Source: Bryobacteraceae bacterium (lineage in GTDB: Bacteria > Acidobacteriota > Terriglobia > Bryobacterales > Bryobacteraceae). From it: DNA of 14,278 bases. Of this stretch, positions 12,055 through 14,278 are shown one piece after another (position 1 is the stretch's first letter; the number at the start of each line of letters is the position of its first letter). The notes beneath the pieces were generated by a model, which saw only the letters and a list, made by a program, of their open reading frames with translations, ran no database searches and was not told the DNA's origin. Location of the stretch: positions 1 to 14,278 of the forward strand of contig JASHQT010000318.1 in assembly GCA_030039005.1 (NCBI GenBank), written 5' to 3'. The position numbers and the translations under genes are program-made.

Positions 12055-14278
12055 TTAGAACACCAGCTTCAGGCTAAATTGCGTCTGCCGGGCCACATCC
12101 GGGAGCCCGCCGCTTCCAACCATCGAGGTGATCGAATCGCCGGTCGGGGCGAAGCAAGCTTGCGCCGCGGCCGTGCTGTTGTTGTTGTAGTAAACCGAAG
12201 GCCCACAGTTATTGCCCGGGTTGATGATGGTTCCGCCCGGAACCGACAGGTTGGGATGGTTGAAAATGTTAAAGAGCTCGGCCTTGAAGGTGAGGACCAC
12301 CCGTTCGGTGATTCTCGTGTTCTTGGTCAAGCCGATATCAGTCTCCGCATACCCTGGCCCGCGTAGCACGTTCCTACCGAGATCTCCGGCCGAGCCGTAC
12401 GTTGAGGCCGTGAAGCAGTTTAGATTCACCCATTCGTTTACGTTGCCCGTATACAGATTGCCATTGCACCCGGGTGCGTTGGGTACGTAGTTCGGGCGCT
12501 CGTTGTCGAACGTGTTCCCCGTATCCATTTGGTCGCCTTCACCGAGGGAGAAATCCACACCGGTGTGCCACGATGTCACTCCGCTCAACTGCCAGCCTTC
12601 CTTCCATCGGTTGCCCTTGAAGGGGAACATGTAGACGGCGTTGAACGAAATATTGTGGCGCAAATCGAAGCTGCAGTCGCCTTTGTCGGCGTTAAAGTCG
12701 TACGGGTTGGTGATGGCCGAGGAGGTGTTGTTGAAACCCAGGCCGCCGTACGTGTACGCGCTGTCGATGCAGTGCGAATAGGTGTAAGAGAACTGATACA
12801 CCAGATTCGCGGACGCCCGGTGCGTTAGCCCGACTTGAAGAGCGTTGTAAGAAGAGTAGCTAAAAGGCGCGGTCATGTCTTGGGAGCCCAGGGCGGGAAC
12901 CGGCCGCGGATTCTGGGTGCAGGGCCCATTGAGCACGCAGGGGGCGCCATCGTTGGTCGCGAGATAGTCCACGCCGTTGACAACCGTGGCCTCGGGCGCG
13001 TTGAAATCGTTGAACGCGAGCAAATGAACGCCGCGCGTCCCTTGATAACCCACCGTGAACAAGTTATGGCCGGGCAGTTCGCGCTGGATGCTGAGAGTGT
13101 ATTCGAGCGAATACGGAGTGGTGTTCGTTCCGTAATACGTTCCCGTGGTCTGGCTGTATGACGGTATCCCCCCGCCGACAAACGGGTACGGCCAGCCGGT
13201 GGGGAAGATCTGGATCTGAGTGTCATACGGAGGACTCGACACATAAGCCGACGAGAAGGTGTAGGTCGTGTAAGGATCGTGGAAAATCCCGAAGCCGGCG
13301 CGCACGGCAATCTTGTGGTCGCCGAAGACGTCCCACGCAAGGCCGACGCGCGGATCCCAGTTCCGGTTGGAAGGATTATTTTGGTAAGCGTGTGGGACGT
13401 TCACGAAATTGGGCTGGAAAGGCGGCCCCGCCACGTTGTAGAAGAGGTTGTGGATCTCGATCGGGTTGGTTTCCCAATCGTAGCGCAGGCCAATATTGAT
13501 GGTCAGATTCTTCGAAACCTTCCAGTCATCCTGAACATAGGGCTGCACGACGTCGTAACGTTCGGCCCGATAGCTATTGGTGCCGCCATTGGGCGCGCCT
13601 TCAAACAGGAACGGCTGGCCTGCCAGGAAGCTCTCGTCACCACCGGTGAAAATATAGAATCCGTTCCAGAATACCTGGACGTAGGGATCGAGTTGCTGCC
13701 GCTGGAACATGCCGCCGATTTTTATGGTGTGGGAGCCCTTGACCCACGTCAGGTCATCCTTCTCGGTGAACTTGTTCTGCAGATACCGGAAGGGGTTCAC
13801 GAAGGACGCTCCCAGCGCAGTCAGGTTCGGAACCGCTACATAAACGTCCTCGCGCGCGGGAGTAAAAATCTGCAGCGCCGCATGTTCCGCCGGCTGAACT
13901 TCCGACGTCCAGGGCCGCGAGAATGACGCGGTGAACTGATTGATCAGAGATGGCGAAAAGACATGCCGTTCCCCCATGGTGAAGAACTGGTTATGGGTGG
14001 TGTCATCCAGAGGCCAGAGGCCAAGGCCGGAATTGGTGGTGCGTGTGCCGAAATCGGCCTCATAGCGCGCGAAGTACGCGTCCTTGTCGGAGATATTCCA
14101 ATCGATGCGCGCGACACCGAAATCTTCAGGGGTGGTCTGCGGACCTACGAAGTTATAGATGCCGACGCCTTCTGCGGCATTGAACACTCCTCCGTTGGGC
14201 TGCGGGTACAGGGCCAGCATCGCCAGAGAAGCCGGGTTCGGGGTGCACTTCGGTGCTACGCAGTTGAGGGAGACAAAA
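12055..14278 (-). CDS. Oar-like TonB-dependent outer-membrane protein, C-terminal part (5' end outside window)
   Basis: The frame is open from the right edge to a TAA at 12055-12057, giving about 740 visible residues, so the signal peptide, carboxypeptidase-regulatory-like domain and plug lie outside. The first methionine at 14220 is internal and not the start. The visible part is a beta-barrel of alternating aromatic strands with hallmarks of the acidobacterial Oar-like family: ARIDWNISDKDAYFARYE, YVQDDWKVSKNLTINIGLRY, WDPRVGLAWDVFGDHKIAVR, YNALQVGLTHR, FSYTYSHCIDSA and KAELFNIFNHPNL, ending in FSLKLVF. The terminal Phe is the recognition signal for the BAM insertion machinery. Full members are near 1000-1200 residues. 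The protein would sit in the outer membrane; its substrate cannot be told, and these paralogues are numerous in Acidobacteriota. Neighbouring genes give no hint. Confidence 0.9.
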   Translation of the reverse strand, partial: FVSLNCVAPKCTPNPASLAMLALYPQPNGGVFNAAEGVGIYNFVGPQTTPEDFGVARIDWNISDKDAYFARYEADFGTRTTNSGLGLWPLDDTTHNQFFTMGERHVFSPSLINQFTASFSRPWTSEVQPAEHAALQIFTPAREDVYVAVPNLTALGASFVNPFRYLQNKFTEKDDLTWVKGSHTIKIGGMFQRQQLDPYVQVFWNGFYIFTGGDESFLAGQPFLFEGAPNGGTNSYRAERYDVVQPYVQDDWKVSKNLTINIGLRYDWETNPIEIHNLFYNVAGPPFQPNFVNVPHAYQNNPSNRNWDPRVGLAWDVFGDHKIAVRAGFGIFHDPYTTYTFSSAYVSSPPYDTQIQIFPTGWPYPFVGGGIPSYSQTTGTYYGTNTTPYSLEYTLSIQRELPGHNLFTVGYQGTRGVHLLAFNDFNAPEATVVNGVDYLATNDGAPCVLNGPCTQNPRPVPALGSQDMTAPFSYSSYNALQVGLTHRASANLVYQFSYTYSHCIDSAYTYGGLGFNNTSSAITNPYDFNADKGDCSFDLRHNISFNAVYMFPFKGNRWKEGWQLSGVTSWHTGVDFSLGEGDQMDTGNTFDNERPNYVPNAPGCNGNLYTGNVNEWVNLNCFTASTYGSAGDLGRNVLRGPGYAETDIGLTKNTRITERVVLTFKAELFNIFNHPNLSVPGGTIINPGNNCGPSVYYNNNSTAAAQACFAPTGDSITSMVGSGGLPDVARQTQFSLKLVF

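Noticed and set aside
13279..13926. Plus-strand 215-codon frame opposite the TonB receptor
   Set aside because: The minus-strand frame carries clear Oar-like barrel motifs over the same bases; the plus frame is low-complexity Val/Glu/Arg read-through of the complement.
13700..14220. Treating the methionine at 14220 as the receptor start
   Set aside because: The frame stays open to the window edge and the visible sequence begins inside the protein (PNPASLAMLALYPQPN), so the real start is beyond 14278.

Overview
The window looks like a chromosomal stretch of an Acidobacteriota bacterium, most likely of the Bryobacterales/Solibacteraceae type. The lineage call is inferred from a combination of families typical of that group: a Ser/Thr kinase fused through one membrane helix to a TolB/PD40-like beta-propeller, an acidobacterial-type FtsX/MacB permease, a large secreted VCBS/FG-GAP protein ending in the domain called the Solibacter C-terminal domain (TIGR03437), and an Oar-like TonB-dependent outer-membrane protein with no obvious ligand. 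The DNA is fairly GC-rich throughout. No rRNA, tRNA or CRISPR array was seen.

Layout. Bases 1-197 are the 3' end of a GreA/GreB-like transcription elongation factor. Bases 344-2866 encode the kinase-propeller sensor. Bases 3015-3338 (minus) hold a small acidic protein that I do not recognise, with a possible second small ORF just upstream of it. A complete tyrosine recombinase (3599-4792, plus) follows, converging on a possible minus-strand hypothetical gene. From about 5.0 to 7.3 kb the DNA is an accessory scar: a frameshifted TPR fragment, a 56-residue peptide gene with a textbook double-glycine export leader, the C-terminal third of an ABC permease, and a frameless remnant of a second integrase. 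Bases 7330-11370 encode the 1346-residue secreted VCBS/TIGR03437 protein. Bases 11371-12034 hold two more wrecks, a DksA/TraR zinc-finger fragment (minus) and a formylglycine-generating-enzyme-like fragment (plus). Bases 12055-14278 (minus) are the 3' part of the Oar-like receptor, whose 5' end lies beyond the right edge.

How it fits together. No multi-gene operon is visible. Most genes are single units in alternating orientation, and much of the middle is debris around integrases. The most interesting items are the double-glycine leader peptide (5473-5643), which has a short, acidic, cysteine-free predicted core and no transporter nearby, and a 17-bp hairpin element, CCCGATTGTGTCGGGTC. That element sits exactly 5 nt after the stop codon of both the peptide gene and the TonB receptor gene. 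A diverged copy 440 bp upstream of the first brackets the peptide cassette.
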